The translations under genes and the position numbers were made by a program. From positions 868,001 to 932,000 of the forward strand of contig NZ_JAHXKI010000002.1 in the NCBI RefSeq assembly GCF_019392195.1: a DNA stretch of 64,000 nucleotides, written 5' to 3'. This DNA comes from Marinobacter sp. F4206 (lineage in GTDB: Bacteria > Pseudomonadota > Gammaproteobacteria > Pseudomonadales > Oleiphilaceae). Below, one piece after another: positions 52,472 through 60,995 of the stretch. The notes below the pieces were generated by a model that saw only the letters and a list, made by a program, of their open reading frames with translations, was not told where the DNA came from and searched no databases. Positions within the stretch are counted from its first letter, which is position 1; each line of letters begins with the position of its first letter.

Positions 52472-52485
52472 TTGAGTAGGATCAA
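52472..52485 (+). promoter_or_regulatory. FNR-type box and promoter of trhP (right)
   Basis: TTGAG-TAGG-ATCAA matches at 9 of 10 positions. At -41.5 it predicts a start near 52520, with CAAAAT (52508-52513) at the -10 place and a leader of about 56 bases. Confidence 0.6.
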
Positions 52486-52575
52486 GGGGGCACCGGATCG
52501 TTTGCGGCAAAATGCGCGCACTCACGCCTGCGCCCCAGGCCATCATTACGATCGAACCGATCCCACGGAGTCATC

Positions 52576-53895
52576 ATGAACCCCCCTGAACTGCTCGCTC
52601 CCGCCGGCACCCCGGACCACCTCGAAACAGCTTTCGCCTACGGCGCCGATGCGGTTTATGCCGGACAACCACGGTACTCGCTGAGAGTAAGAAACAATAG
52701 TTTCAAGGACGTTGCAGCGCTTGGCGCGGGCATAGCGAGAGCCCATGAGCTCGGCAAGCAATTCTACCTGGTGTCCAACATCGCCCCCCATAACGACAAG
52801 GTGCGGACCTACCTGAGGGATCTGGAACCGGTGCTTGCCCTGAAACCCGACGCTCTGATCATGTCCGACCCCGGACTGATCATGCTGGTGCGCGAGAAGT
52901 GGCCGGATCAGCCCATCCACCTCTCGGTTCAGGCCAACGCCGTCAACTGGGCAACCGTTGAGTTCTGGCGCCGACAGGGCATCAGCCGTGTGATCCTGTC
53001 CCGCGAACTGGCGCTCGACGAGATCCGCGATATCCGGGAGCGAGTGCCGGAGATGGAACTGGAGGTGTTTGTCCATGGCGCGCTCTGCATGGCTTACTCC
53101 GGACGCTGCCTGCTGTCGGGCTACATGAACCATCGCGATGCCAATCAGGGCGCCTGCACCAACGCCTGCCGATGGAACTACAAGGAAGTCAGGCACCACC
53201 AGGATCAGAACGGCGACCTCATCCCCACCAGTGCCGACAACACCGTTGAGCAGGTATCGCCCCGGGAAATTCTTCTGGAGGAACCCAACCGCCCGGGTGG
53301 CTTCATCCCCGCCTATGAAGATGAGCATGGCACCTACATCATGAATTCCAAAGACCTTCGTGCGGTCCAGCACGTGGCGGAGCTGGCAGCCATGGGCGTG
53401 CACTCCCTGAAAATAGAAGGGCGCACCAAGAGCACCTATTATGTTGCCCGCACCACCCAGGTCTACCGCCGCGCTATTGATGAAGCCGCGAAGGGTATTC
53501 CTTTCGATATGGGCCTGATGGATGAGCTGGAAGCCATGTCAAACCGGGGCTACACTGAAGGCTTCCTCCGCCGCCATCCTCCGAGTGAATACCAGGCTTA
53601 CGAGCACGGCTCGTCGACGCTCGGCACCCAGCAGGTCGTTGGCGCCATCAGGGACGACGACGGGCAATGGCTGACCATCGAGGTAAAGAACCGGTTCGCA
53701 ACGGGAAATCCGCTGGAACTGGTCACCCCGGCTGGCAATCTCCGCTTTGCCGCCGAGACCATGGAAACCCTGAAAGGGAACAAAGTGGACTGCGCTCCAG
53801 GCAGCGGCCATACCGTCCGGATTCCCCGACCCGACGGCCTGCCGGCCAACCTGGATCACAGCTATCTGACCAGACTGTTGCACACGGAGGCCTGA
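52576..53895 (+). CDS. trhP: TrhP (YegQ-type), prephenate-dependent tRNA uridine hydroxylase
   Basis: A 439-residue U32-family protein. TrhP forms 5-hydroxyuridine at tRNA position 34 with prephenate, independently of O2; TrhO does it with O2. Start PPELLAPAGTPDHLETAFAY; Fe-S cysteines in HGALCMAYSGRCLLSG and GACTNACRW; and the strongly conserved SLKIEGRTKSTYY. It is distinct in length from UbiU and UbiV elsewhere in the window. The FNR-type boxes upstream fit an anaerobic role. Confidence 0.9.
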   Translation: MNPPELLAPAGTPDHLETAFAYGADAVYAGQPRYSLRVRNNSFKDVAALGAGIARAHELGKQFYLVSNIAPHNDKVRTYLRDLEPVLALKPDALIMSDPGLIMLVREKWPDQPIHLSVQANAVNWATVEFWRRQGISRVILSRELALDEIRDIRERVPEMELEVFVHGALCMAYSGRCLLSGYMNHRDANQGACTNACRWNYKEVRHHQDQNGDLIPTSADNTVEQVSPREILLEEPNRPGGFIPAYEDEHGTYIMNSKDLRAVQHVAELAAMGVHSLKIEGRTKSTYYVARTTQVYRRAIDEAAKGIPFDMGLMDELEAMSNRGYTEGFLRRHPPSEYQAYEHGSSTLGTQQVVGAIRDDDGQWLTIEVKNRFATGNPLELVTPAGNLRFAAETMETLKGNKVDCAPGSGHTVRIPRPDGLPANLDHSYLTRLLHTEA

Positions 53896-53898
53896 CTT

Positions 53899-54342
53899 GT
53901 GCGCCCAATCATCCCGCTCACCCTGACGTGGCTGTTGATCGCCAGCTCCATGACCTCTGCCGAGGTACTCTCAACCCGTGAAGCCATCCGGCAGCAAACC
54001 GGCGCGTTCATGGACATGATTGCCAACGGGCGGGTTGTCGCCGCGTACAACAGCCTGCGCCCGTTCCTGGGCGTTGACGCCGGCGCCTACGACGAATCAG
54101 CCAAAGAGGCCGCAACCTATTTTCAACAGGTTCGGCAACAGGCCGGCGAACCGGTGGGCAGCTCGCATGTGACCACGGAAGTCATCGCCAGCGACTTCAC
54201 CCGGGAAACCTGGCTGCAGAAGTTCGAGGCCGCCGCCATCGCCTGGCGTTTCACCTACTACCAGCCAGACGTGAGCGGGTGGAAACTGATGGGCGTCAGC
54301 TACTCGACGGAACTGGATGCCCTGTACCACTCCCCCGATTAG
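53899..54342 (+). CDS. Secreted protein of unknown function, 147 aa
   Basis: A small exported protein starting at GTG 53899 with GGAGG eight bases upstream, inside the end of trhP. Residues 1-21 are a signal peptide (LTLTWLLIASSMTSAEV). The mature part is helical then beta-rich, with FMDMIANGRVVAAYNSLRPF and FRFTYY-like strands, a layout similar to NTF2/DUF4864-type periplasmic proteins, but I cannot name a family. Likely co-transcribed with trhP. Confidence 0.7.
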   Translation: MRPIIPLTLTWLLIASSMTSAEVLSTREAIRQQTGAFMDMIANGRVVAAYNSLRPFLGVDAGAYDESAKEAATYFQQVRQQAGEPVGSSHVTTEVIASDFTRETWLQKFEAAAIAWRFTYYQPDVSGWKLMGVSYSTELDALYHSPD

Positions 54343-54692
54343 CCATTCGTCGAACGTCGTACCAAACCTATCGGCCCAATAACCACTGCCTTGGTGCCGC
54401 CCACCCTGATTACGGTATAATCACCGCGCGCTCAATTTAATACCTGACTAATTTACTCTGGTATTGTATAATCGCTCGCCAGAAGCAGCGGGTTCAGCCG
54501 GTTTTTTCCGTTTGCAAACAGCAGCCGGCCAACATTGCCCGTCATCCAAAAACCGATTGCAGGGCGTACTCACGGAGTGAGCGACCACTGCAACACCCAA
54601 ACTGATGACATCCGCCCGGCGGCCAGACTGAACAGGCCGCCGGCACACCAAGGGCCACAAGGCCCGTGATGAGAGAATACGGAGCGACGATC
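54343..54692. other. suf control region and long leader
   Basis: 350 bases upstream of sufB. It holds the IscR-covered promoter (54440-54472). A second possible promoter has TTGGTG and TATAAT (54416-54421) at 19 bases. From the main start near 54479 to sufB the leader is about 214 bases, which is long. I see no small gene in it and no Rrf2 regulator beside the operon. Confidence 0.6.
54440..54472 (+). promoter_or_regulatory. IscR type 1 site overlapping the suf promoter
   Basis: The 25 bases at 54440-54464 match the type 1 IscR consensus, as I recall it, at 23 positions: ATACCTGACT on the left and CTCTGGTAT on the right. They cover the -35 CTGACT (54444-54449), which is 17 bases from a perfect TATAAT (54467-54472). 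Repression by 2Fe-2S IscR is predicted. Confidence 0.8.
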
Positions 54693-56141
54693 ATGGCGAC
54701 CACCGACAAAGAGGTGAACGAGCTGATCAAACGGGAATACGAACACGGTTTCGTGACTGACATCGAAGCCGACACGTTCGAGCCCGGCCTGAATGAAGAC
54801 GTAATCGCCCGCCTGTCCGGGATCAAGAAGGAACCGGAGTGGATGCTGGAATGGCGTCTGAAGGCGTATCGTCGCTGGCTCGAAATGGAAGAGCCAGACT
54901 GGGCGCATGTGGGCTACCCGAAAATCGACTACAACGCGATTTCCTATTATTCCGCGCCCAAGCGTAAAGAAGACATGCCCCAGAGCCTGGACGAAGTGGA
55001 TCCGGAACTTCTGAAGACCTATGAGAAGCTCGGCATCCCCCTGCATGAGCGTGAAAAGCTCGCTGGCGTTGCCGTGGATGCGGTCTTCGATTCCGTGTCC
55101 GTTGCCACCACCTTCAAGGAGCCGCTGGCCAAGGCCGGCGTAATCTTCTGCTCCATTTCTGAAGCGATTCAGGACTACCCGGAGCTGGTTAAGAAATACC
55201 TGGGTTCCGTGGTCCCTGCCGGCGACAACTTCTTTGCCGGACTGAACTCCGCGGTCTTCTCCGACGGCACATTCGTGTACGTTCCCAAGGGCGTGCGCTG
55301 CCCCATGGAACTGTCCACCTATTTCCGGATCAACGCCGCCAATACCGGCCAGTTCGAGCGCACGCTGATCATCGCCGAGGACAGCAGCTACGTCAGCTAC
55401 CTCGAAGGCTGCACCGCGCCCATGCGCGACGAAAACCAGCTGCATGCAGCCGTGGTTGAACTGGTGGCACTGGACGATGCCCAGATCAAGTACTCCACGG
55501 TGCAGAACTGGTACCCGGGCGATGAAGAAGGCAAGGGCGGCATCTTCAACTTTGTGACCAAGCGCGGCGCCTGCATCGGCAAGAATTCCAAGATTTCCTG
55601 GACCCAGGTCGAGACCGGTTCAGCAGTCACCTGGAAATACCCAAGCTGCGTTCTGCGCGGTGAGAACAGTGTGGGTGAGTTTTATTCCGTCGCACTGACC
55701 AACAATTTCCAGCAAGCCGACACCGGCACCAAAATGATCCACCTGGGCAAGAACACGTCCAGCACCATCATTTCCAAAGGGATTTCAGCCGGCAAGAGCT
55801 CCAATGCCTACCGCGGCCTGGTCAAGTTCGGCCCGGGCGCCGAGGGGGCCCGCAACTTTACCCAGTGCGACTCCCTGCTGATCGGTGATCGCTGTGGGGC
55901 CCACACGTTCCCCTACATTGAGAGCAAGAACAAGTCCGCCATCGTTGAGCACGAGGCGACCACCTCCAAGGTCAGTGACGAGCAGATGTTCCTTTGCCGT
56001 CAACGCGGAATCGAACCAGAGCAGGCCGTATCCATGATTGTTAACGGCTTCTGCAAAGAGGTGTTCAAGGAACTCCCGATGGAGTTCGCGGTGGAAGCGG
56101 GCAAGCTCCTTGAAGTAAGCCTCGAAGGCTCGGTTGGTTAA
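54693..56141 (+). CDS. sufB: SufB, Fe-S scaffold subunit
   Basis: SufB assembles the cluster in the SufBC2D scaffold. 482 residues. Key pieces: [20 protein letters not shown], the segment [21 protein letters not shown] with the Cys and His/Glu of cluster assembly, and the C-terminal [21 protein letters not shown] 54693 has GGAG eight bases upstream; in-frame ATGs upstream at 54666 and 54669 are possible. First gene of the suf operon. Confidence 0.96.
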   Translation: MATTDKEVNELIKREYEHGFVTDIEADTFEPGLNEDVIARLSGIKKEPEWMLEWRLKAYRRWLEMEEPDWAHVGYPKIDYNAISYYSAPKRKEDMPQSLDEVDPELLKTYEKLGIPLHEREKLAGVAVDAVFDSVSVATTFKEPLAKAGVIFCSISEAIQDYPELVKKYLGSVVPAGDNFFAGLNSAVFSDGTFVYVPKGVRCPMELSTYFRINAANTGQFERTLIIAEDSSYVSYLEGCTAPMRDENQLHAAVVELVALDDAQIKYSTVQNWYPGDEEGKGGIFNFVTKRGACIGKNSKISWTQVETGSAVTWKYPSCVLRGENSVGEFYSVALTNNFQQADTGTKMIHLGKNTSSTIISKGISAGKSSNAYRGLVKFGPGAEGARNFTQCDSLLIGDRCGAHTFPYIESKNKSAIVEHEATTSKVSDEQMFLCRQRGIEPEQAVSMIVNGFCKEVFKELPMEFAVEAGKLLEVSLEGSVG

Positions 56142-56207
56142 ACGCAGCGCCGCCCCAGGACACTGACAAACGAATTCATACAGATTAACGAAGAGAGAAC
56201 CCGACAA

Positions 56208-56981
56208 ATGCTGAGCATCAAGAACCTGCACGCATCCGTTGAGGGCAAAGAAATCCTCAAGGGCATCAACCTGGAGATCAAGGCCGGGGAAGTACACGCC
56301 ATCATGGGCCCGAACGGCTCGGGTAAGAGTACCCTGTCCCAGGTGCTGGCAGGCAACGAGGCATTTGAAGTCACCAGCGGCGAAGTCAACCTTAACGGCG
56401 AGAACCTTCTTGACCTGGAAACCGAAGAGCGGGCGCGCGAGGGTATCTTCCTGGCATTCCAGTACCCGGTGGAAATTCCTGGCGTCAGCAACCTTCAGTT
56501 CCTGCGCACCGCGGTGAATGCCATGCGCGCCCACAAGGGCGAGCCGGAAATGAACGCGGCAGAGTTTATGAAGCTGGCGAAGGAAGTGTCCACGCAGGTC
56601 GACCTTGACCCGGCCTTCCTCAAGCGGGGCGTCAACGAAGGCTTCTCCGGCGGTGAGAAAAAACGCAACGAGATTCTTCAGGCGCTGTTGCTGCAACCCA
56701 AACTGGCCATCCTGGATGAAACCGACTCAGGCCTCGACATCGACGCCCTCAAGGTAGTGTCCGACGGCGTCAACGCCCTGCGCTCGGAAGATCGCGCCAT
56801 CCTCATGGTGACCCACTACCAGCGCCTGCTTAACCACATCGTTCCCGATCACGTGCACGTACTGGCAGGCGGCAAGATCATCAAGTCCGGCGGCCGTGAA
56901 CTGGCCCTGGAACTGGAAGAGCGCGGCTACGGCTGGCTGGGCATCAACGATGAAGAAACTGCCGACAGTTCAGCCAACTAA
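56208..56981 (+). CDS. sufC: SufC, ABC-type ATPase of the SufBCD scaffold
   Basis: A 257-residue ATPase that drives conformational change in SufBCD. Walker A GPNGSGKST is at residues ~35-43, the signature loop is NEGFSGGEKKRNEILQ, and Walker B is AILDETDSGLD. The Q-loop lies near FLAFQYPVEIPG. It has no membrane segment, as expected. It follows sufB by 66 bases and precedes sufD by 12. Confidence 0.97.
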   Translation: MLSIKNLHASVEGKEILKGINLEIKAGEVHAIMGPNGSGKSTLSQVLAGNEAFEVTSGEVNLNGENLLDLETEERAREGIFLAFQYPVEIPGVSNLQFLRTAVNAMRAHKGEPEMNAAEFMKLAKEVSTQVDLDPAFLKRGVNEGFSGGEKKRNEILQALLLQPKLAILDETDSGLDIDALKVVSDGVNALRSEDRAILMVTHYQRLLNHIVPDHVHVLAGGKIIKSGGRELALELEERGYGWLGINDEETADSSAN

Positions 56982-56993
56982 GGAGACCGTGGA

Positions 56994-58280
56994 ATGAAAC
57001 CCGCACCAACTCTTTCCACCGCGTTTCTGCACCCGGCCGGACAATCCCTGCCGGAGCCGCTGCTTGCCCTGCGCAAGCAGCGTGGCACTGCGCTGGTCGA
57101 CATGCCGCTGCCAACGCGGAAGACGGAAAACTGGAAGTACTCCAGCAAGTACCTGAAGCTGACCGACGACATGGCTATTTCCCTGCCAGCCGAAGGTAAG
57201 GCCGGCAGCAGCCTCGCGGTGCCCGGTTACAAGGTGGTATTCCTGAATGGCGTCATGATGCCGGAGGCGAGCGAGTATCCGGATCTCGACGGCATCTCCA
57301 TTCAGAATTTCGGCGACCTTTCCGACGAGGAAGCGACCGAATTGGCTGACCGTCTGGACAGCACCCTGGACAACAAGGCCGTGCAAATGGCCCGTCTGAA
57401 CTCGGCCCGCTTCGAGGATGGCCTGCTGATCCGCCTGAAGCCGGACGCGGTTCTCGATCAGCCGCTGTTTATTGTCCATGAAGTCACAGCAAGCGCGAGC
57501 GGTTCTGCGTTTCCGAGAATCTTTGTCGACGCCGGCCGGCACAGCCAGATCACCCTGGTTGAGGAGTATATTTCCAGCGGCTCGGAAGCCGTGATGGTCA
57601 ACACGGTCACGGAATTCAACCTGGCCGACGGCGCCAACGTCACCAGCGTGCGCCTGAACATGGAAGGTGAAAACGTGCAGCACATCGGCGCTACCGGCGT
57701 TCGCCAGCAACGCAGCTCCCGCTTCGAGAGTCACTGCGTCGGTTTCGGTGGCCCCCTGCGCCGCCACGACCTGCAGGTTCGCCTGGAAGGTGAAGGCGCG
57801 GAGTGCAAGCTTAACGGGGTGGTCGTCACCCAGGGCAAACAGCACTACGACAACCACACCAACATCGAGCATGTCGCGGCCCACTGCAACAGCGAAGAGA
57901 CCTACCGCAACATTGCGGCCGACCAGTCTCACGCGGTCTTCAATGGTCGCATTCATATCCATCAGGACGCCCAGAAGTCCAATGCCGATATGAACAACAA
58001 AAACCTGCTGCTGTCCAACGGAGCAGAGATCGATACCAAGCCGGAGCTTGAGATCTACGCGGATGATGTGAAGTGCGCCCACGGCGCCACCATCGGCCAG
58101 CTGGATGAAATCTCCCTGTTCTATCTGGTCTCTCGCGGTATCGGTCGGCGCCAGGCCAACGTGCTGTTGACCATGGCCTTTATCAATGAGCTGGTCGAAC
58201 AGATTCCGGTGGAAGCAGTTCGCGACACCGCACAAACGCGGCTGAACCAGTTCTTCGACCAGACCTTCGAGGAGGCGTAA
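56994..58280 (+). CDS. sufD: SufD, Fe-S scaffold subunit
   Basis: SufD pairs with SufB in the scaffold. 428 residues with a beta-helix core. Conserved parts: TRKTENWKYSSKYLK at the N-terminus and, near the end, CAHGATIGQLDEISLFYLVSRG, which holds the His at the SufB-SufD interface thought to help cluster formation. GGAGACC sits before the ATG. It precedes sufS by 6 bases. Confidence 0.95.
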   Translation: MKPAPTLSTAFLHPAGQSLPEPLLALRKQRGTALVDMPLPTRKTENWKYSSKYLKLTDDMAISLPAEGKAGSSLAVPGYKVVFLNGVMMPEASEYPDLDGISIQNFGDLSDEEATELADRLDSTLDNKAVQMARLNSARFEDGLLIRLKPDAVLDQPLFIVHEVTASASGSAFPRIFVDAGRHSQITLVEEYISSGSEAVMVNTVTEFNLADGANVTSVRLNMEGENVQHIGATGVRQQRSSRFESHCVGFGGPLRRHDLQVRLEGEGAECKLNGVVVTQGKQHYDNHTNIEHVAAHCNSEETYRNIAADQSHAVFNGRIHIHQDAQKSNADMNNKNLLLSNGAEIDTKPELEIYADDVKCAHGATIGQLDEISLFYLVSRGIGRRQANVLLTMAFINELVEQIPVEAVRDTAQTRLNQFFDQTFEEA

Positions 58281-58286
58281 CCGGTT

Positions 58287-59540
58287 ATGACCGATCTCTC
58301 CGTGGCAAACGCAGCCAATAAGCCGGCGTTCGACGTTGAAGCGATACGCCGGGACTTCCCCATCCTGTCACAACAGGTGAACGGGAAGCCCCTGGTGTAT
58401 CTGGACAATGGCGCATCGGCCCAGAAGCCGCTGGCGGTGCTGGATGCCATGGACCGTTATTACCGGGAAATGCACTCCAACGTGCACCGGGGTGCGCATA
58501 CCCTGGGGGACCGGGCAACGGCAGCGTTCGAAGGTGCCCGGGAAACCGTTCGCGACTTCCTGAACGCGGACAGCACCCGGGAAATCATCTGGACCCGAGG
58601 CACCACCGAGGCCATCAACCTGGTCGCCAACGGCCTGGCCAATCGCCTGAAGCCCGGCGATGAGATCCTGGTCAGCCAGATGGAACATCACGCCAATATC
58701 GTGCCCTGGCAGATGCTCGCCGAGCGCACCGGCGCGAAAGTGGTGCCGATCCAGATCACGCCGGATGGCGAGCTGGATCTGGAGTCCTTCACCAGCCTGC
58801 TGAATGAGCGAACCCGGATCTTTGCGATCACCCACGTCTCCAACGTTCTGGGTACCGTGAACCCGATCGCGGCATTGATCGAACAGGCCAAGGCCCACGG
58901 CATTCTCACCCTGGTGGACGGCGCCCAGGCGGTTCCCCACTATCAACCGGACGTACAGGCGCTGGGATGCGACTTTTACGTGTTCTCGTCCCACAAGCTG
59001 TTCGGCCCCACCGGCATTGGCGTGCTCTACGGCAAGGCCCAGTTGCTGGAGGAAATGCCGCCGTATCAGGGCGGCGGCGAGATGATTGAGCGGGTGTCCT
59101 TCGAACGCACTACCTGGAACACCCTGCCCTACAAATTCGAAGCCGGAACGCCCGCCATTGCCGAGGCGGTCGGCCTCGGCGCCGCCATTGATTACCTGGG
59201 TCGCCTGGACCGGCACGCGATGGAGGCTGCGGAAACCGCCCTGCTTGAGCGCGCCAACCAGCTGGTCGAGACGGTACCGGGCATGGAAATCATTGGTACC
59301 GCGAAACAGAAAGTGCCGGTCATGTCCTTTAAAATTGCCGGTCTGCACCCCAGTGACATTGGTACGCTGCTGGACCAGCAGGGCATCGCCATTCGTACCG
59401 GCCATCACTGCGCCATGCCGTTGATGGATTTTTATGGAGTTCCCGGTACTGCCCGGGCCTCCTTTGCGTTCTACAATACTTTGGACGAGGTGGAACAATT
59501 GTTCGCCGCCCTGCAGAAAGTCCAGCGCCTGTTTGCCTGA
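58287..59540 (+). CDS. sufS: SufS, cysteine desulfurase
   Basis: A PLP enzyme of 417 residues (group II, SufS/CsdA type) that removes sulfur from cysteine for transfer to SufE. The PLP-binding Lys is in FSSHKLFGPTGIG, and the active Cys is in IRTGHHCAMPLMDF with the RTGHHC pattern of group II. Early motif LVYLDNGASAQKP fits. It lies between sufD and sufA with tight spacing. Confidence 0.96.
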   Translation: MTDLSVANAANKPAFDVEAIRRDFPILSQQVNGKPLVYLDNGASAQKPLAVLDAMDRYYREMHSNVHRGAHTLGDRATAAFEGARETVRDFLNADSTREIIWTRGTTEAINLVANGLANRLKPGDEILVSQMEHHANIVPWQMLAERTGAKVVPIQITPDGELDLESFTSLLNERTRIFAITHVSNVLGTVNPIAALIEQAKAHGILTLVDGAQAVPHYQPDVQALGCDFYVFSSHKLFGPTGIGVLYGKAQLLEEMPPYQGGGEMIERVSFERTTWNTLPYKFEAGTPAIAEAVGLGAAIDYLGRLDRHAMEAAETALLERANQLVETVPGMEIIGTAKQKVPVMSFKIAGLHPSDIGTLLDQQGIAIRTGHHCAMPLMDFYGVPGTARASFAFYNTLDEVEQLFAALQKVQRLFA

Positions 59541-59553
59541 TGGAGGTGGAATT

Positions 59554-59907
59554 ATGACAGCCGAAGTCTTCACCCCGACGGTCGCCGTCACCATGACACC
59601 CAGCGCCGTCAAGCACGTGCGCAAGCAACTCGACAAGAAGCCGGAGGCCAAGGGCATCCGGCTGGCTATCAAGAAAAGTGGCTGCTCCGGTTTCAAATAC
59701 GAGACCCAGTGGGTCGAGGAAGTCGCTTCCGACGACAGGGTCTTCCACATTGATGGCGTCGACGTGTTTGTCAAAGAGGAACACCTGCCCCTGGTCAACG
59801 GCATCGAGATCGATTTCGTGACCGAGGGCGTGAACTCCCTCTTTCAGTTCCGCAATCCGAATGCCACCGCCGAGTGTGGCTGCGGAGAAAGTTTCACCGT
59901 TGCCTGA
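59554..59907 (+). CDS. sufA: SufA/IscA-type Fe-S carrier
   Basis: An A-type carrier of 117 residues that takes clusters from SufBCD to target proteins. The three cysteines are in KKSGCSGFKYET and, at the end, ECGCGESF. ATG 59554 is chosen because GGAGG lies seven bases upstream and the length is normal; the open frame extends 120 bases further into sufS. It could equally be called IscA or ErpA by sequence; its place in the operon suggests SufA. Confidence 0.9.
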   Translation: MTAEVFTPTVAVTMTPSAVKHVRKQLDKKPEAKGIRLAIKKSGCSGFKYETQWVEEVASDDRVFHIDGVDVFVKEEHLPLVNGIEIDFVTEGVNSLFQFRNPNATAECGCGESFTVA

Positions 59908-59965
59908 GCCGTGCTGAACAGCAGCTCTCAGGTAGACAACAGATAACAGCGAGGCCAGTCTGGGC

Positions 59966-60508
59966 ATGCAAGAACGGGAAGTGGTCCTGACCAAACGTGA
60001 GGTGGAAGCCCGCCTTGTTCCTGCCGGAACCGAAATCATGATCCCGGCGGATACCTTTGTGACCATCACACAGTCACTGGGCGGCACCTTCACAGTGGCA
60101 GTCAACGGCAACCTGGCCCGCATCGAAGGCCACGACGCCGATGCGCTCGGCAAACAACCCCTGGAAAGCAGCTTCGAGACGCCCGAAGATGGGAGTGTCA
60201 ACGAGAACCAGGTGTGGGAAGCGCTGCGCAACTGCTACGATCCGGAAATTCCGGTCAACGTGGTGGATCTGGGCCTGATCTACGAGTGCCAGATCAACAA
60301 TGGCACCGAAGACGGCAACCATGTCTACATCAAGATGACCCTGACGGCCGCCGGTTGCGGCATGGGTCCGGTGATCTGTGAGGACGTCCAGCGCAAGGTC
60401 GAACACGTCCCCAATGTGGACAAGGTAACCGTGGACCTGACCTTTGACCCGCCGTGGAGCAACGACATGCTCACCGACGAAGCCAAGCTTGAACTGGGAA
60501 TGCTGTAA
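59966..60508 (+). CDS. sufT: SufT, DUF59-type Fe-S maturation protein
   Basis: A 180-residue protein with an N-terminal region of about 75 residues and a C-terminal DUF59 (MIP18-like) domain. The DUF59 hallmarks are YDPEIPVNVVDLGLIYE and LTAAGCGMGPVI, with Cys in the reactive loop. SufT helps mature Fe-S proteins under high demand. It overlaps sufE by one base (TAATG), so they are coupled. Confidence 0.92.
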   Translation: MQEREVVLTKREVEARLVPAGTEIMIPADTFVTITQSLGGTFTVAVNGNLARIEGHDADALGKQPLESSFETPEDGSVNENQVWEALRNCYDPEIPVNVVDLGLIYECQINNGTEDGNHVYIKMTLTAAGCGMGPVICEDVQRKVEHVPNVDKVTVDLTFDPPWSNDMLTDEAKLELGML

Positions 60509-60966
60509 TGACCGCTAGCGAACAGGACTTCAAGAACAACCCGCTGGGCACCGAAACAACCCTTGACGATGTGACCGACGCCTTCGACTTTCTCGACGAC
60601 TGGGAAGAGCGCTACGCGTATATCATCGATCTGGGCAAACAACTGCCGGCGTTCCCGGATGAAGCCCGCGTGGAAGAGAATTACGTGCATGGCTGCCAGA
60701 GTCAGGTCTGGCTGATCCACTACTTCGATGAAGACACCGGAAAACTGTATCTGCTGATCGATTCGGATGCGATGATTGTCCGCGGGCTTGCGGCGATCAT
60801 CCTGGTGGCACTAAACGGGAAATCCCCGAGAGAACTGCTGACCACGGACATCGACGAGCTGTTCGAAAGCCTGGACCTGTTCCGCCACATCTCTCCGACC
60901 CGCGGCAACGGCCTGCGGGCAATGGTTGGCAAGATTCGCGACATCGCCGCTGCCGAAGCGGCCTGA
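60508..60966 (+). CDS. sufE: SufE, sulfur acceptor for SufS
   Basis: A 152-residue SufE. The acceptor Cys is in ENYVHGCQSQVWL, and RGLAAIILVALNGKSP and LFRHISPTRGNGL are the usual later segments. It takes persulfide from SufS to SufB. Last gene of the operon, convergent with the FlgT-like gene after 29 bases; no clear terminator was found in that gap. Confidence 0.95.
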   Translation: MTASEQDFKNNPLGTETTLDDVTDAFDFLDDWEERYAYIIDLGKQLPAFPDEARVEENYVHGCQSQVWLIHYFDEDTGKLYLLIDSDAMIVRGLAAIILVALNGKSPRELLTTDIDELFESLDLFRHISPTRGNGLRAMVGKIRDIAAAEAA

Positions 60967-60995
60967 CGGACCAGCCGCTCCTCTCCGGCCCGACA

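Noticed and set aside
17780..53895. Reading the three U32 proteins as proteases
   Set aside because: UbiU, UbiV and TrhP belong to the U32 family by name but have Fe-S cysteines and known roles in hydroxylation.
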